From contig MCGE01000008.1 of the NCBI GenBank assembly GCA_002105175.1, positions 62,001 through 126,000 of the forward strand: DNA of 64,000 bases. Direction: 5' to 3'. Both the position numbers and the translations under genes were made by a program. The DNA comes from Absidia repens. Lineage: Eukaryota; Mucoromycota; Mucoromycetes; Mucorales; Cunninghamellaceae. How positions within the stretch are numbered: the first letter of the stretch is position 1; the number at the start of each line of letters is the position of its first letter. Positions 25,840-37,737 of this stretch are shown here, piece after piece. The notes beneath the pieces are model-generated. The model had not been told where the DNA came from, did no database searches, and worked only from the letters and a program-made list of their open reading frames with translations.

Positions 25840-26590
25840 TAGTGATGTGGGTATAACAGGAAGCCAGTGTATTGCATTAAAGAATTCTTTACAAAACAGC
25901 TATAATCACAGCTTTATTCACAATGTAGTGTGTTATAGGGTAGCTAATAAATAGGATATAATTTATTGAAGCGTAGAGGTGTATACTAAACTAAAGGTGA
26001 GAGGCTCACTGTAAAAGGGTTTTAATGGAAGGATTTGTTGGAGGGGCCAGGAGAGGGTACTAATGGATGCTCTGAAGAATAACCCGGACTAACATAAAAT
26101 AACAGTGGCGTAAAGGTATCTTATATATTGTACAAAGTAGACGACTAATGTGGGTCTTTATTAAAAACACTCATCAAATTGGATGATAGTAGTAAAACCA
26201 AGGATCTATTGCACAAGATATGAGAGAGACCAATGGAACATTTTTCATAGAAGCAAGTAAAAAAAAAAAAAAACATACTTTATTAACATTTAGATACAAA
26301 CTATGACAAACTACACTATACTAAGCTTATGAAGGTTTCTCAGAGTCAACTAATGGTAGTCAGAGATCCTAGATCCAAAATGAAAGGGTTTCCCCATGAA
26401 TCTTGCAATCCCTTTTCTGAAACCCCGTCTAAACTAATCCTAACACTAATCGAAGTCCAATATAACCTCAAATAATTTGAATGGTGAAGAAAAAGGAAGA
26501 GAGAGGGAAAAAAAAAGAGAAGAGAGAGGGGAAAAAAAAAATTGCGAGTAAATAAAACCTGCGTGTGCGGGATTTGAAAGTTTGGCTTGT
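25840..26590 (+). repeat. dispersed repeat family A, long copy
   Basis: Modules in order: TTTATTGAAGCGTAG unit, TACTAAACTAAAG, TCACTGTAAAAGGG, a second TTTATTAAA-type unit, AAGGATCTATTGCACAAGAT, CATTTTTCAT, TTTATTAACATTTAGATACA, AAAATGAAAGGGTTTCCCCA, CTAATCCTAACACTAAT, an A/G-rich tract, and a final TGCGGGATTTGAAA. The same order recurs near 28, 42, 50 and 60 kb. Confidence 0.8.
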
Positions 26591-27919
26591 GATTACTTTT
26601 TAGGGCATTACACCCTTTTCTTTTGCCTCTTCTTTTTTACAAAATCGTCAACAATACGACTCTCTTTTATTTATAAAGGAAACACCACCATTTAACTTCA
26701 GCTGAATTGTGATTCTGTACTGTATTTGTGATACTACATCTAGCATATTTTTATTTTCTATTTACCCCTGATTTTATTATACACAATACTCCGATTGCCT
26801 TTATCTCCGGTTGCATACATTTTCCATGCCCTATCTCCATCATAGCATAAATGTTAATATCATTCTCACACATTATTTGAAGATATAAATATCAACCTCT
26901 TTATATCAAATAAAATACTCAAAAGTTTCACTGTACTCCGTACCGCCTTTATATTATATCCGTCACCTTGATCGCTTTTTCAATGTAACCATTCCACTGT
27001 TTAGCAATAGCTCATTCTGCATGATGAAAGTCTGGGTATAAAGGTGTTTTTTCTTTACAGCAACCTAGACACCGCCCTTAACACTAGCATTATGGAGATT
27101 TTCTACTCATATTGTTTTCCTGCACTCAACATGAAGCTGTTTAATCTAGTTTACTTTATCCACTCTGATTTCAAATAATTTATCAATGTCGTAAATTGAA
27201 ATAATGTATCCCATCCCGCCCTTTCACTGTATAACTAGTTATTGTTTTAGTTCACCGTCCGTTATTTTTATTCTACAAATACAATAAAAAAATCATCTTC
27301 ATTCAAAGGATGTCTTCAATAGTCTATAATGCATCATAAAGAAGCATTTGAGTGGCATAAAGGGATAACTCTCCAAAAGTGGTTTTCAGTAGCTGTCTAC
27401 CGTCTTCATTTCTTAGATACAGAAAGCTTTCCATTACTGTTCTAATTGCAGATACTACAAAGAAAATATAGTCTACATGATGCTACAAAAAGTGGATTTC
27501 AAACTGGCCATGATGTAAGCACAAAAATAGCCAGTGGCGGACGCTGATAACACTGGACGCATAAAAAAGAACTGCCCTAAGAACAATAAAATAATCTTTA
27601 TGCAGGAAATTGGAAAAAAAAAAAAAAGCACAGGATGCGCGTTGATACCTCTGTCACTTTGCATATTCGTTTGGGTCTTTTTGTTTTTATTTATTATACT
27701 AAACATAATAAAGAGAATGAAGTAGAAATATACAATATGCCCAGTTTAACAGACGCTATGCTATCTTGGTTACATCAACATTGTAGCCTTGGTCGATCTT
27801 GGTTGAACAATGCAACCTTCCATATGAAGTTGCTCAAGACTGTCAGTCAGCCGAACGGATTCTGGGGGAAAGTATGCATAATGAATGAGCTAGAAAATAT
27901 GAACACTAGTTTATAGTGT

Positions 27920-28760
27920 CGGCCACATTCACAGCACGAGATGTGCTCACAAACATAAATGACCTACAGGAATAGGATCACGTTTGATATAAAATGACCT
28001 TGAACAGTCCACTAGTCGCTAGGACTCTGAGGGGAAATTAGTCATAGCGGATAAGCTAGAAAATAGAGGTTAATAGAATACTCACAAAACAGCTAAAGTC
28101 GTGGTATTATATATTATTCGATGAGTCAGAGGATGGCTAATTAAAAAGGTTTATTTTATTAAAGCATGTTGTAAAAGACTAAACTAAAAGCATGAGGTTC
28201 ACTGTAACAAGGGATCTAATAAAGGCATCATGAGGAGGCTGACGCAAGATTTGAGGAATGATCAATACTAATCTAAAGTGACTATTGTAAAAAGGATCTA
28301 ATCTAATGTACAAGGCATGAGAAAGATGAAAGCGGGTTTGTTTATTGAAGCATAGCAAAGGTCAACGCTGATCAACGGGGGGCGAAAGTAGTAAAAAAAA
28401 AAAAAAAAAGGATCTATAGGGCAACACATGAGCGAAACTGCTGGGGCAATTTTCATTGATGCGATTAAAAAGAGACACGTTTTATTCAGATGTAGTTACA
28501 AACAATAGCAAACTAAGGCTAAACTAAACTAATGGAGGCTTCAAAACGCCAACTAACGGTGGATGTAAATCCTGAATCCAAAATGAAAGGGTTTCCCCAT
28601 GCATCTTGTAATCCCTGAGCTGAAACGCCTTCTAAACTAGTTCTGACGTTAATCTAAGATCACTATAACCTCAAAAGAAGTTAAAATGGAGAAGAAAAGA
28701 AAAGAAAAAGGGGTGGACAAAAATTTATGTGTGCGGAATTTGAAATATTTATGTTGTATG
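27920..28760 (+). repeat. dispersed repeat family A, long copy
   Basis: Same module order as the copy at 25840-26590, with GTCAACGCTGATCAA between the two GAAGCATAG units and GGATCTATAGGGCAACACAT. Core AAAATGAAAGGGTTTCCCCA at about 28580, ending TGTGCGGAATTTGAAA near 28745. Confidence 0.8.
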
Positions 28761-29412
28761 GTGTGGCAACTCATATCAGAATAACGAATGCAATTTCGTT
28801 TCTCCGTTGATATCATTATTGTGAGTCCATAAAGTAGTAGTATTTAGTTTATGAAGGCAGTATTTTATCGAAAGAAACGTCAGCACACCATTTCTCCAAA
28901 TTCTTCAGGTAAGTCAAAAAAAAAAAAAAAAAAAAAAAAATAGCATAGCTGCAAAATAGAAATAAATAAAAAATTATTACTGCTGTTCAAATATTGTAAA
29001 TTACAATAACTGCACTAAAGCCAACAAGACAAAATCAATGCCATCCTGGGAAGCTACATGACGAATAAAACTTCAAGTATCTGTATTTATACCCAACCAC
29101 CTCTTTTTATATTATCTATCAAAGTTTCATTTGCTACTACACTATCAAGTTTAATCAAGAATTTATTTATTTATTTATTTTTATCAAGCATGCCACCAAT
29201 AAGCAAGAAAAAAAAAAAAAGACAAAATGATTGATTAAAAAGACAATTTTTTTATTGGCAAATAAGAGAGAGCAAAAAACTATATTAGAATAAATGATAA
29301 TAATTAACTAAGAATAAGACAGGAAGGAAGACATAGAGTTTAGCACTAATAAAAATGGTAATGGTAACGGTAATGATAAGAATAAGAATAAGAATAAGAA
29401 TGAGAATAGGAA

Positions 29413-31979
29413 TTAGAGGGAATTTTTTCTTGCGAGTTGAGAAAGGGGAGCGGAAGGGGAACCCAACGAGGAAAGGCAATGATCATCGAGGCCACCACTA
29501 GGTCCAGCACGGTGGTGATGTTGTTGATGAAGACGATAACGATGCGACAAGGAAGCGGATGAGGCCAATTGACCGACGATGGATCCTTTGGTCGCGACTT
29601 CGGCGATGTAACCTAAACAGCTGTGGCATTTCAGAATCAAAGCGTTTTCCATGGAATACTTGCTTTTTGCACGGGTCCCAGCACCCACGTTAAAGTCGTT
29701 CTTTTCAGTGCATTTCAAGATACTGTCGAGTTCGCGTTTCGCTTCGGCATACATTTCATCCATGATCAATAATTGTGCCCTTTCGTAGACGCTGAAGTAG
29801 TAGATCCAATGGTCAAGCTGAACTTTTTGTGCATGTTCCATCACCGTTTGAATCGATTGGCGATGCATCATTTTGAATGGATGGGTACGTCTCAGTTCAT
29901 CATGCCCTAAAAGTTTTTGGCGGCTGGCAGACGATGCTGTTGTCTGTGGTGAGGAGACTGTGTCTTGCTGTTGCTGTTCCTCGATTTCCAATAAAAAGCG
30001 ATACAATGTTGCTCGGAGAAGATGAGATAAACAGATATCGTCGTGAACATAGAGGGATTGGCTGGTTTCCAAACGTTTGAGTGTGGAGTTGATCCGATTC
30101 AGATTTTTTTGGATCAAGGGGGCCGGCATTAATTCCAAAGCTCCAATTGACAGTAGGATCTCCAGATCGGGAAAAAGAAGTCGGTTTCCTTGAAGGTCAT
30201 ACTTGCGAGATTTTCGGGCAAAGAATTTCTATAAAAAAAAAAGTAGGATTAGTATACAATAGTATTGTTCCAGAGTGGGTGTGTGTGGTTCACTTACTTC
30301 AATAAAGATAGATCGTCCAGCGATTTTCTGCTTTGATTTTGTGACCTTTTTCATCGACTGTGCGACATTTTCGAGTAGAGCATTGCGTTTAGAGCCTGGA
30401 GGATGGAGATCCAAAGCGACCATGTATAGCGAGGTGGCGTATAGATAGTGATAAACAGCCTTCGACCAATGGTTTTGTTTCAAGAGGATCCGGAACATTT
30501 CATGAGCACTTCGCCAATCCTGTTCAACCAGTGCCAAAGTACCAAGTTCCCATCGTGCGACATCCTGTAATTGTGGCCATACATCCTGAGCATCCATAGA
30601 CCGTTGATAATAGATTTTAGCATCTTCAAGCTGCCTTTGTGTTGCCAGTTGCCGCCCTTTAAGTGCCAAAAAAATCATGCCATTAGGGTAGTGTTGTAAA
30701 TGATATTCCAAAACCCGTTCGCCCAATGCTTGATCGACATGGGATAGGTGCGTCATTTTGCTTAATACAATGTTGTAACCCATCAAAATCATATCACAGA
30801 ATTGCCGTCGTAATCCTTCGTCCGGTCCCTGTCGTCGTTCGTGTTGCTGTTGTAGATCATCGTGCTCTGTTTTGACTGTGTTGGTGTTGCTGTTGTTGGG
30901 CTTATCGTCCCACCCACCTACGGAGCGACAATACCAAAATGCCAGTGTCCGGTCCCCTTGAAAACCTACCAGTTCCACCAAACGAAGAATAAAGTCAGGC
31001 ACTGCCGATAACGCCAGATTGAAGCCTGCCATTCCAAAAGCAATGCCAGAGACCAAGTGACCATCCAATCCATAATCGGCCATCGCATCCACTCCTTTTC
31101 CAGCTTGGGCCTGAGCATGCAACATGTAAGCTTCCAAAGATTTGTAAATACCGTGGGCTGAGTACGCTTTGATGGCTTCCCGTATCGCCAAGACCAAGCT
31201 TTGATCATAGAGTATTTGTAAGCCCGCTTTCATCAAATAAGTTTCTGCATACACAAGTTCCTATTGAAAAATAAGATCAGCATCCAATTTGCCACACCTG
31301 TTATTTTAATATCTCTTACAGCATGTCTTTGCAAAGGGGTCATGTTCTTGATTTCTTGAATAGTATGACCTTTACTGATTCCACGCAAGTGCTGCTTCCA
31401 TGTTCGGCATCGGAATTTGTCTGCCAATTGGTAAGTTTCCTATAACGGTATAGATCAAAACCACGTGAGCTTTTTCTGGGGGAGGGTGAAGAATGGGATG
31501 TTTTTGATTACCTTCATTGCAACGATCGCTTTACCAATATCTTCCCGTTGATAAGTCAAGATAGCGGTTCCTGCAAGTAAGCAAGCATAGGACATGGAGT
31601 GATACATTGAAGATTGCCGTTTTCTGATGACGATGTCCAGACATTCGTTTATTTGAGAATTCAAAAAGAGATCAATGGCAAGCCTAGCATCGCGAATATC
31701 GTTGTATAAGGAATCCTGGGCCTGCTTCACATTGTCCCCTTGTTTTTTTGTTGAGTGAGCTATTGGTGGTGATATGACGAGATCGGCCATGGAGTTGCTG
31801 TTTCCTTCATCATCGCCCTGGGAGGAGCTACCAGGGGTGGTGCTACTGCTATTGGTGTCGATCGAGTGGGGATGAGTGATGGCGTACAAAGATGGTGCGG
31901 TCAACTCTACATCGTCCATAGTTTTGGCTTGATCCCATTTCGGAAGGGTAGTGGCGATCTTGTTGATGTTATGCAACAT
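29413..31979 (-). CDS. Iml2/TTC39 family TPR protein, copy A
   Basis: Exons 31512-31979, 31320-31439, 30298-31260 and 29413-30228 give 788 aa. It belongs to the fungal Iml2 / animal TTC39 family (TPR-like helical repeats), recognised from SMYHSMSYACLLAGTAILTYQREDI, QEIKNMTPLQRHAELVYAET, GIAFGMAGFNLALS, QFCDMILMGYNIVLSK, ARWELGTLALVEQDW, RSIFIEKFFARKSRKYD and RAKSKYSMENALILKCHSCLG. Yeast Iml2 acts at lipid droplets and mitochondria in inclusion-body clearance; the role here is inferred. A ~90-residue Ser/Thr/Asp-rich insert near the N-terminus and a ~50-residue His/Ser-rich C-terminal extension are absent from copy B. It is followed head-to-tail by copy B, 233 bases upstream. Confidence 0.9.
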
Positions 31980-32212
31980 GGCCAAATCAATTGTAAAAAA
32001 AAAAAAGAAGAAGAAAGAAGAAAGAAAAAAAATTGAAATGAAAGCTAAATTTGAAACTCCACATACAAAAATTACACCGGGGATATTATTCAGGTACAAA
32101 ACGCAAACCTTAACCCACCCTTATTGTCAACAGTCAATTCACACACACACATCTTAAAAAAAAAATCTGTTGGTTCGATTCAGCATGTGAAAAAATAAGT
32201 TTTATTTCAAAA

Positions 32213-34286
32213 TTAAGAAGATAATTCCGTAATAACGCCTAAACAATTGTGACATTTCAAGATCAGAGCGTTTTCCATCGAGTATTTGTTTTTAGCACGC
32301 TGACCGGCACCCACATTAAAGTCATGTTTTTCAGTCCGTTGAAGCAAGTAAAGAATTTTTTTTCGGGCCTGATCATAGTCACCCTCCATCATCAACATAA
32401 GTGCCTCTTCATAGATGGTAAAGTAGTAGAGCCAGTGATCCAACTGTATTTTATCCGCCAAAGCCATTACAATGCGTATTGATTCTCTCTGCATTTCCTT
32501 CCATTCCACCACGTTCCCGTCGTCGTCTTGTTCAAGTAATTGTCGCAAAATTGAGGCCCGTAAGAAATGACACAGTGATATATCATCATACACATAAAAT
32601 GAATGACTACTGGAAAGTCGGATCAACATGGCATTTATTCGATCAAGGTTCTTGCGCATCAAAGGCACCGTAAGCATCTCCAATCCGCTAAAGGCATGGA
32701 TAATTTCCAAATCGGGAAATAACAGTCGGTTGCCTTGAAGCTCAAACTTACGAGATTTCCTTGCCACAAATTTCTATGTGAGAAATAGATCAGAAGGTGT
32801 CGGGGTTTTTTGTTTTTGTTTTTTTGGGGGGGAACTTACTTCGATAAAAATGGATTTACCTGCAATTTTTTGTTTTGCCTTCGTCACCAAGGCCATCAGT
32901 TCTGCAGACTTGAGTATCAATTGCTTGCGGCTATCGCCCGGATTCATATCATGTGTTGCATAAAGGTAAAGTGCCATGCCTTGCAGATACGTGTAAACAG
33001 CTTTAGACCAATTACTTTCCTTGTTTAATTTTTGGAAAAGTTGATGAGCCTTTTTCCAGTCTTGTTCCAATAGAGCGATAAAACCAAGTTCCCAATAAGA
33101 GATATGGTGCAATTGCTTCATGTAATCTTGTGAATCAATGGCTTTTTGGTAGTAGATTTTTGCTTCAGAGAGTTGACGTTGAGTGGCTAGACGTCTACCA
33201 TTCAAGGTGAGGAAGACCATGCCTTGTGGGTACAGTTTGAGATTGTATTGGAGGATGAGGTCCGATAGCGGTAAGTCCACATGTGACACAGGCGTCAGTT
33301 TGGCCAGCACAATATTATACATCATCAGCATCATATCACAAAATTGTCTCCGGAGCCCTTCCTGAGGCTTTTGTAATTCAGGCGCCATGCGTTGCTTTTG
33401 TTTTTCATTTTTGTTGTAAGCATCCCAGCCGCCAATTGATTTCAGGTACCACATGCCAAGTCCGCGATCGCCTTGAAAGCCTACAAACTCCGCCAGCTTG
33501 AGCACGAACTCTGGTAACATAGATAGTGCCAAATTAAAGCAACCCATACCAAACGCGATACCCGAGGCCAAATGTGCATCCATACCATACTCCATGATAT
33601 CTTTTCCTAAAGAGGCTTCTTTTTGTACATGTAAAAGGTATCGCTCCAGGCCTTTGTAGATTTGATGAGATGTGTGCATCTTGATTCCTTCACGCAAAAA
33701 GGCCACAAAGGATTCTTCATAAACAATTTGAAGCCCAGCTTTCATAAGGTACGTTTCTGCAAAGACCAACTCCTGAATTTTTTTTTTTTTTTTTGAAAAG
33801 AAATGGTGAGAAGATGATTCACAAAAAAAAAAAAAAAAAAAAGGCACTTACAGCGTGACGTTGAATAGGGGTCATTTCCTTGATTTCCTGGATAGAATAG
33901 GTAGATATAAGCGAATGGGCAGTATTTTTCCAGAAACTGTCACGTTTCCTGAGCTTATCAGCGACCAAGTAGGCATGTTTCATGGCATCCAATGCAGCCT
34001 CAATGTCTACCCGCTGGTAAGTCAAGATGGCTTTGAGAGAAAGAATAAATGCATAACCGAGGGAATGGTACATGGAGGCATTGCGTTTTGGTAGCAGCAG
34101 TGCTTCACATTCGGCTGTGTATGAGTTGAGAAAAAGGTCCATTGCTTGTCGTACTTGATGGATGCTGTCAAACATTGCAATATCGTCTGAACTATACTGA
34201 CCATCGGTTTTGCTGGGATCTTCTGGCAAAAGTAACCGAAGCGACAACATCTTTTCAACCTCTTCGACTTTATTACTTCTTGACAT
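32213..34286 (-). CDS. Iml2/TTC39 family TPR protein, copy B
   Basis: Exons 33852-34286, 32840-33772 and 32213-32773 give 642 aa. A paralogue of the adjacent copy A: SMYHSLGYAFILSLKAILTYQR, QEIKEMTPIQRHAELVFAET, GIAFGMGCFNLALS, QFCDMMLMMYNIVLAK, KSIFIEKFVARKSRKFE and RAKNKYSMENALILKCHNCLG. Two intron positions (after ..QRHA and after ..IFIE) are identical to copy A. Copy A has one extra intron after ..VAMK. This points to an old tandem duplication followed by intron gain or loss. An in-frame upstream Met exists at 34325, but MSRSNKVEE at 34286 is the better start. The intron at 33773-33851 is rich in A and T runs. Confidence 0.9.
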
Positions 34287-34611
34287 GCTCCAAATAAAAT
34301 TAAGATAGAAAGCACGAACACACACAAAAAAAAAAGGGGGAGCCTGGTTTTATATGTAGAAATTTTAACTTTTCACCCCACACTTTTTTTTGCCCTCTTG
34401 CAATGAAAGTAATACCATATAGGCGTACATAAAAAAGCCAAGCATTTTTGATTCTCTCGGCCGTTTTCAATACGCATTTCACACACTATTGAATAAGGAA
34501 TCCTCTAAATGTAAATAAAGTTTCAACAATACGAGTCATTGGTCAATACACATGCTATAAAAGGTAAATACACTGTAGAATAAGGTAAAAAAATGAATCT
34601 ATTATTTTATT
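34287..34611. other. short intergenic region
   Basis: Upstream of copy B and downstream of the VAC7 stop. AT-rich, no coding signal. Confidence 0.4.
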
Positions 34612-37010
34612 TCATAATATAGGTAGCACAGAGGGGTAATGAGAACAATAACCATGGTCAGAGTCATCATAACTAACACTAATGGAAGGGGAAGGGGAAG
34701 GGGAGGAGTTGGGATCAATATGAGCAACTATGCAAAGAGAAATGGATTGACGGGAAGATAAACTAAAGAGAGGAAAGGGACGGTAATTGAGGACACCGCG
34801 GGTAACAAGACCAAAGGGATATCGAATCATGCGAGACCATCGTTGATTCCCACTTGCATCGGCTCCAGGCGACTTGATGCGAATTTGCGTAGATGCGTTG
34901 GCTTGCTGATGACGTCCCAAGATTGCCGATGATGTAAATGATAAGGGTTGATCGAAGTGTTGGAAACTACCTAGGTATTCCGCAGGATCTACACCTACAA
35001 AATAAAAATAAAACCCCCACAATGAATTCTTGTTTGTTCCACTTTTTTTTTTGGGGGGAAAGAAGAGAAGGGGATTGGTTTACCGAATGTAGTGTTGAAA
35101 GGCACCATTTTACTAAACGCAAACACGCTGAGATCAGCTTGTTTTATCCGCGCAGTCCACCAATTCCAATTGTTCGCTCTCACCATCAAATCAAAAATCA
35201 ATTCCTTGTCCGAAGCTAAAATATGTTCCATTGATGCCGATACGTCTGTCAACGGTTCCGCTCGATATACTGTAAAGACCATCATCATCACTATAAACAT
35301 AAAAATACTAATGCACGTATTCCGTAACACTTTTGCACTATAATTTATATATATAAAAAAAATAGAAGGCGGTTAACGTCGGTACAATATCCCACATTTC
35401 CAAAAGACAACTCTGAAAAATGATATACCATGATACACCTGATCGAGGACGCTGCCTTTGCCCATGTCGTAATAAGTATATACGTTCACCTTCTGGAGAG
35501 TGATGATAATTGTAATCGTCATCGGCTTCATCAACATCGTCGTCATCACTGGAGCTGACTTCATGAGCCCATGGTTGAGGTAACGCATTGTGATCCATGA
35601 CATGACTTCGTAGTTTGGGTCGATGATAATCCCGTTTGATCCAGGGTCCCCGTTCTTCGTCTGCCAAGGGTGATGACTGTGGTAGTGGCAATTGCTGATA
35701 TTTGTTTCCATATCGGTAATAATTATGATCTTGTGGTAGTAGTTGTTGACGCTTGTAGGTTTGACCTTGGTTCTCAGTAGAATACCTGAGCAGAGAGGAT
35801 GAGGAGTTATGTTGAGAGTAAGATGGTGATGATCGATATTGTTGTTGCTGGTGTTGCTGTTGCTGGTGTTGCTGTTGCTGATTCAATGATAACGATGAAC
35901 CTGGTGCTGATAAGACCAGAGGTGAATTCACTCGCTTATAGGATAGCGGCGTGGGCGAATAATTTCGTTTCTTTTGTTGGCTTCGATTTTTGTTGAAGGA
36001 GGTTATGGTGGAGGGGTCGTGATGACTGTATGGGTACACATATTGTTCATGTTCATCCGAATCTACACAAAAAAGGAAACAGTCAAGACAACTATCTAAA
36101 AGAAGGAGGAATGAAATATTTTACCTTCGACATTGGACACGGCATCTACCAAATTACGATGAAACACTTCGGAGGGCGTCGCAGTTCCATTGACAACTGG
36201 AAGTTTTCGGTTCTTTTTCTTGTTCGATTGTTTTTCCACCTATCAAAGGTTAAAATACTAAATAATCAGTAAACAATTCGCACTTCTCAATTACAACTAT
36301 CACTATACTTCTTAATTTACCTCAGCCTTCATGGATGGCTTCGTTTTGTTGCTGGCTAACGCTGTTCGTGGTGGAGAGCGGGGAATGGCATCATGTCTTT
36401 TTGTAGTAGTGGCCAAACCTTTGTCGGGTATCTTGGTTGGGGACGAAGTCATAAAAGTATCATATTGCCCACGTTGAATATAAGGCTGTGGTGGTAGCTG
36501 TTGTACTGTTGATGGAGCTGGAGAAGTACTTGTGGAAGGAGATTGGGTCACTGAAGCAGTAGCAGTAACGGATGTATCGACTGGTATAGATTCTCGATTG
36601 TCAAATGTCTCAGCATTGATAACTGTATTACAATGAGGCTTCTGTTGTGGTGATGGGACAGTCCGGGGAGCTTGTTGCTGTTGTTGCTGTGGTGGTGATG
36701 GAACGTGAGATTGGTGTGGCGGTTCAAAGGTTGCCTTTTCTATAGTAAGGTTTCGATCGAATTGCTGTAAAGGAAATTCTCGCAAATGTTTATCGCTATG
36801 TACTGTTGGATATTGTCTTTGATTGTTGGCATTGTTGGAGGATGGCGCTGTATTTGTAATTGTTGATGGTTCGTTCTGAGAAGCAGTAGCAAGTTGATTT
36901 GAAGGGTCGGTAGTGATGTTGGACTGAGTGCTACTGGTACCGTTGCTGGCTGATGAAGAGATGGATGAAGCTGAAATAGATGTTTTAGTCGTTCTGTCAC
37001 TATGGTCCAT
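34612..37010 (-). CDS. Vac7-like vacuolar membrane protein
   Basis: Exons 36321-37010, 36125-36239, 35429-36062, 35084-35337 and 34612-34994 give 691 aa. Residues 1-~475 are low-complexity (Ser/Thr/Pro/Gln), including Q-H repeats and an acidic SSSDDDDVDEADDDY patch. A single TM follows (~486-505, ISIFMFIVMMMVFTVYRA). Then comes the conserved lumenal domain: ELIFDLMVRANNWNWWTARIKQADLSVFAFSK, VDPAEYLGSF and, near the end, a Ser/Pro-rich tail. The domain after the TM matches the Vac7 family, which in yeast activates the Fab1 PI3P 5-kinase complex (PI(3,5)P2) on the vacuole. The start MDHSDRTT is preferred over an upstream in-frame Met at 37238 that would add ~75 hydrophobic, F-rich residues. The donor at 35428 (TG|GTATAT) was chosen because it alone keeps frame into AKVLRNTC. 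Confidence 0.82.
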
Positions 37011-37737
37011 GAATCTGAGACCACTTGAAAGAATAAGAAAGAAAGAAGAGGGAAAAGAGAAAGAGGAGAACCAAAAAAAAATCCCACACACAAGAAAAAG
37101 CTCGTGTCGGTCTTTTAAATTGTCAGATTCTGAAAACTGCATGAAAAAAATTTTCATTTGTAGTCTATATAGAAGGAAAAACGGGAAATTATATAGTAGT
37201 ATCCATTGTTTCTGAAAAAACAGAAAGCATTCTAGCATAGTTTGAGGAACAATGATAATCTGATCGTCGCTAGTGCCTATTTATGGTAATAACTCCCCCA
37301 CCAATCTGGACAGCCGTGTATAGGGTGATCGCCTTTCTCGCAATCTCCCTCTCCCTCCCCTTTTTTAGTAAGCATGATAAATATATTTTTCTTTTCTTTC
37401 TTTTCAAAATAACCGTCATGGTTTGAATTAGTATATTATATCGACAATACATAATACTACAGTGCAGTACTGTGTCACAAGCACAACACATAATCTTCGA
37501 TATAAACATATCACTGCAACTTCCTACATATTCAAACCCACTATAAACAAATTCCCAAATAATGATAGCACTTTTTTTGGGGGGTTCTCCTTTTTTGATT
37601 ATTTTAACCAGTCGTCACTCTATCACAATCTCCCTCCCTCTTTCTCTCTCTGTGTCTTTTTTTTTGTTTTTTCTTATTGTTTTTTCTTCTTTTTCTTAAT
37701 AAACATACATATACCACCATAATTATACTCGTATTAT
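37011..37737. other. divergent promoter region VAC7 / SH3 protein
   Basis: 0.73 kb between divergent starts. 37620-37700 is a T/C-rich leader (CTCCCTCCCTCTTTCTCTCT) before the SH3 gene. No gene. Confidence 0.4.

Larger units (their letters stand above)
25160..29412. other. 4.2-kb repeat-rich convergent intergenic region
   Basis: Lies between convergent gene ends. It contains two long copies of dispersed repeat A (25840-26590, 27920-28760), A-runs, and a short (AAGAAT)n-type array at ~29375-29412. The frames at 27473-27916 show no family features. No gene is supported. Confidence 0.5.

Noticed and set aside
37011..37238. N-terminal extension of VAC7 to the Met at 37238
   Set aside because: Phe/Leu-rich, T-tract derived; MDHSDRTT starts the typical low-complexity N-terminus.
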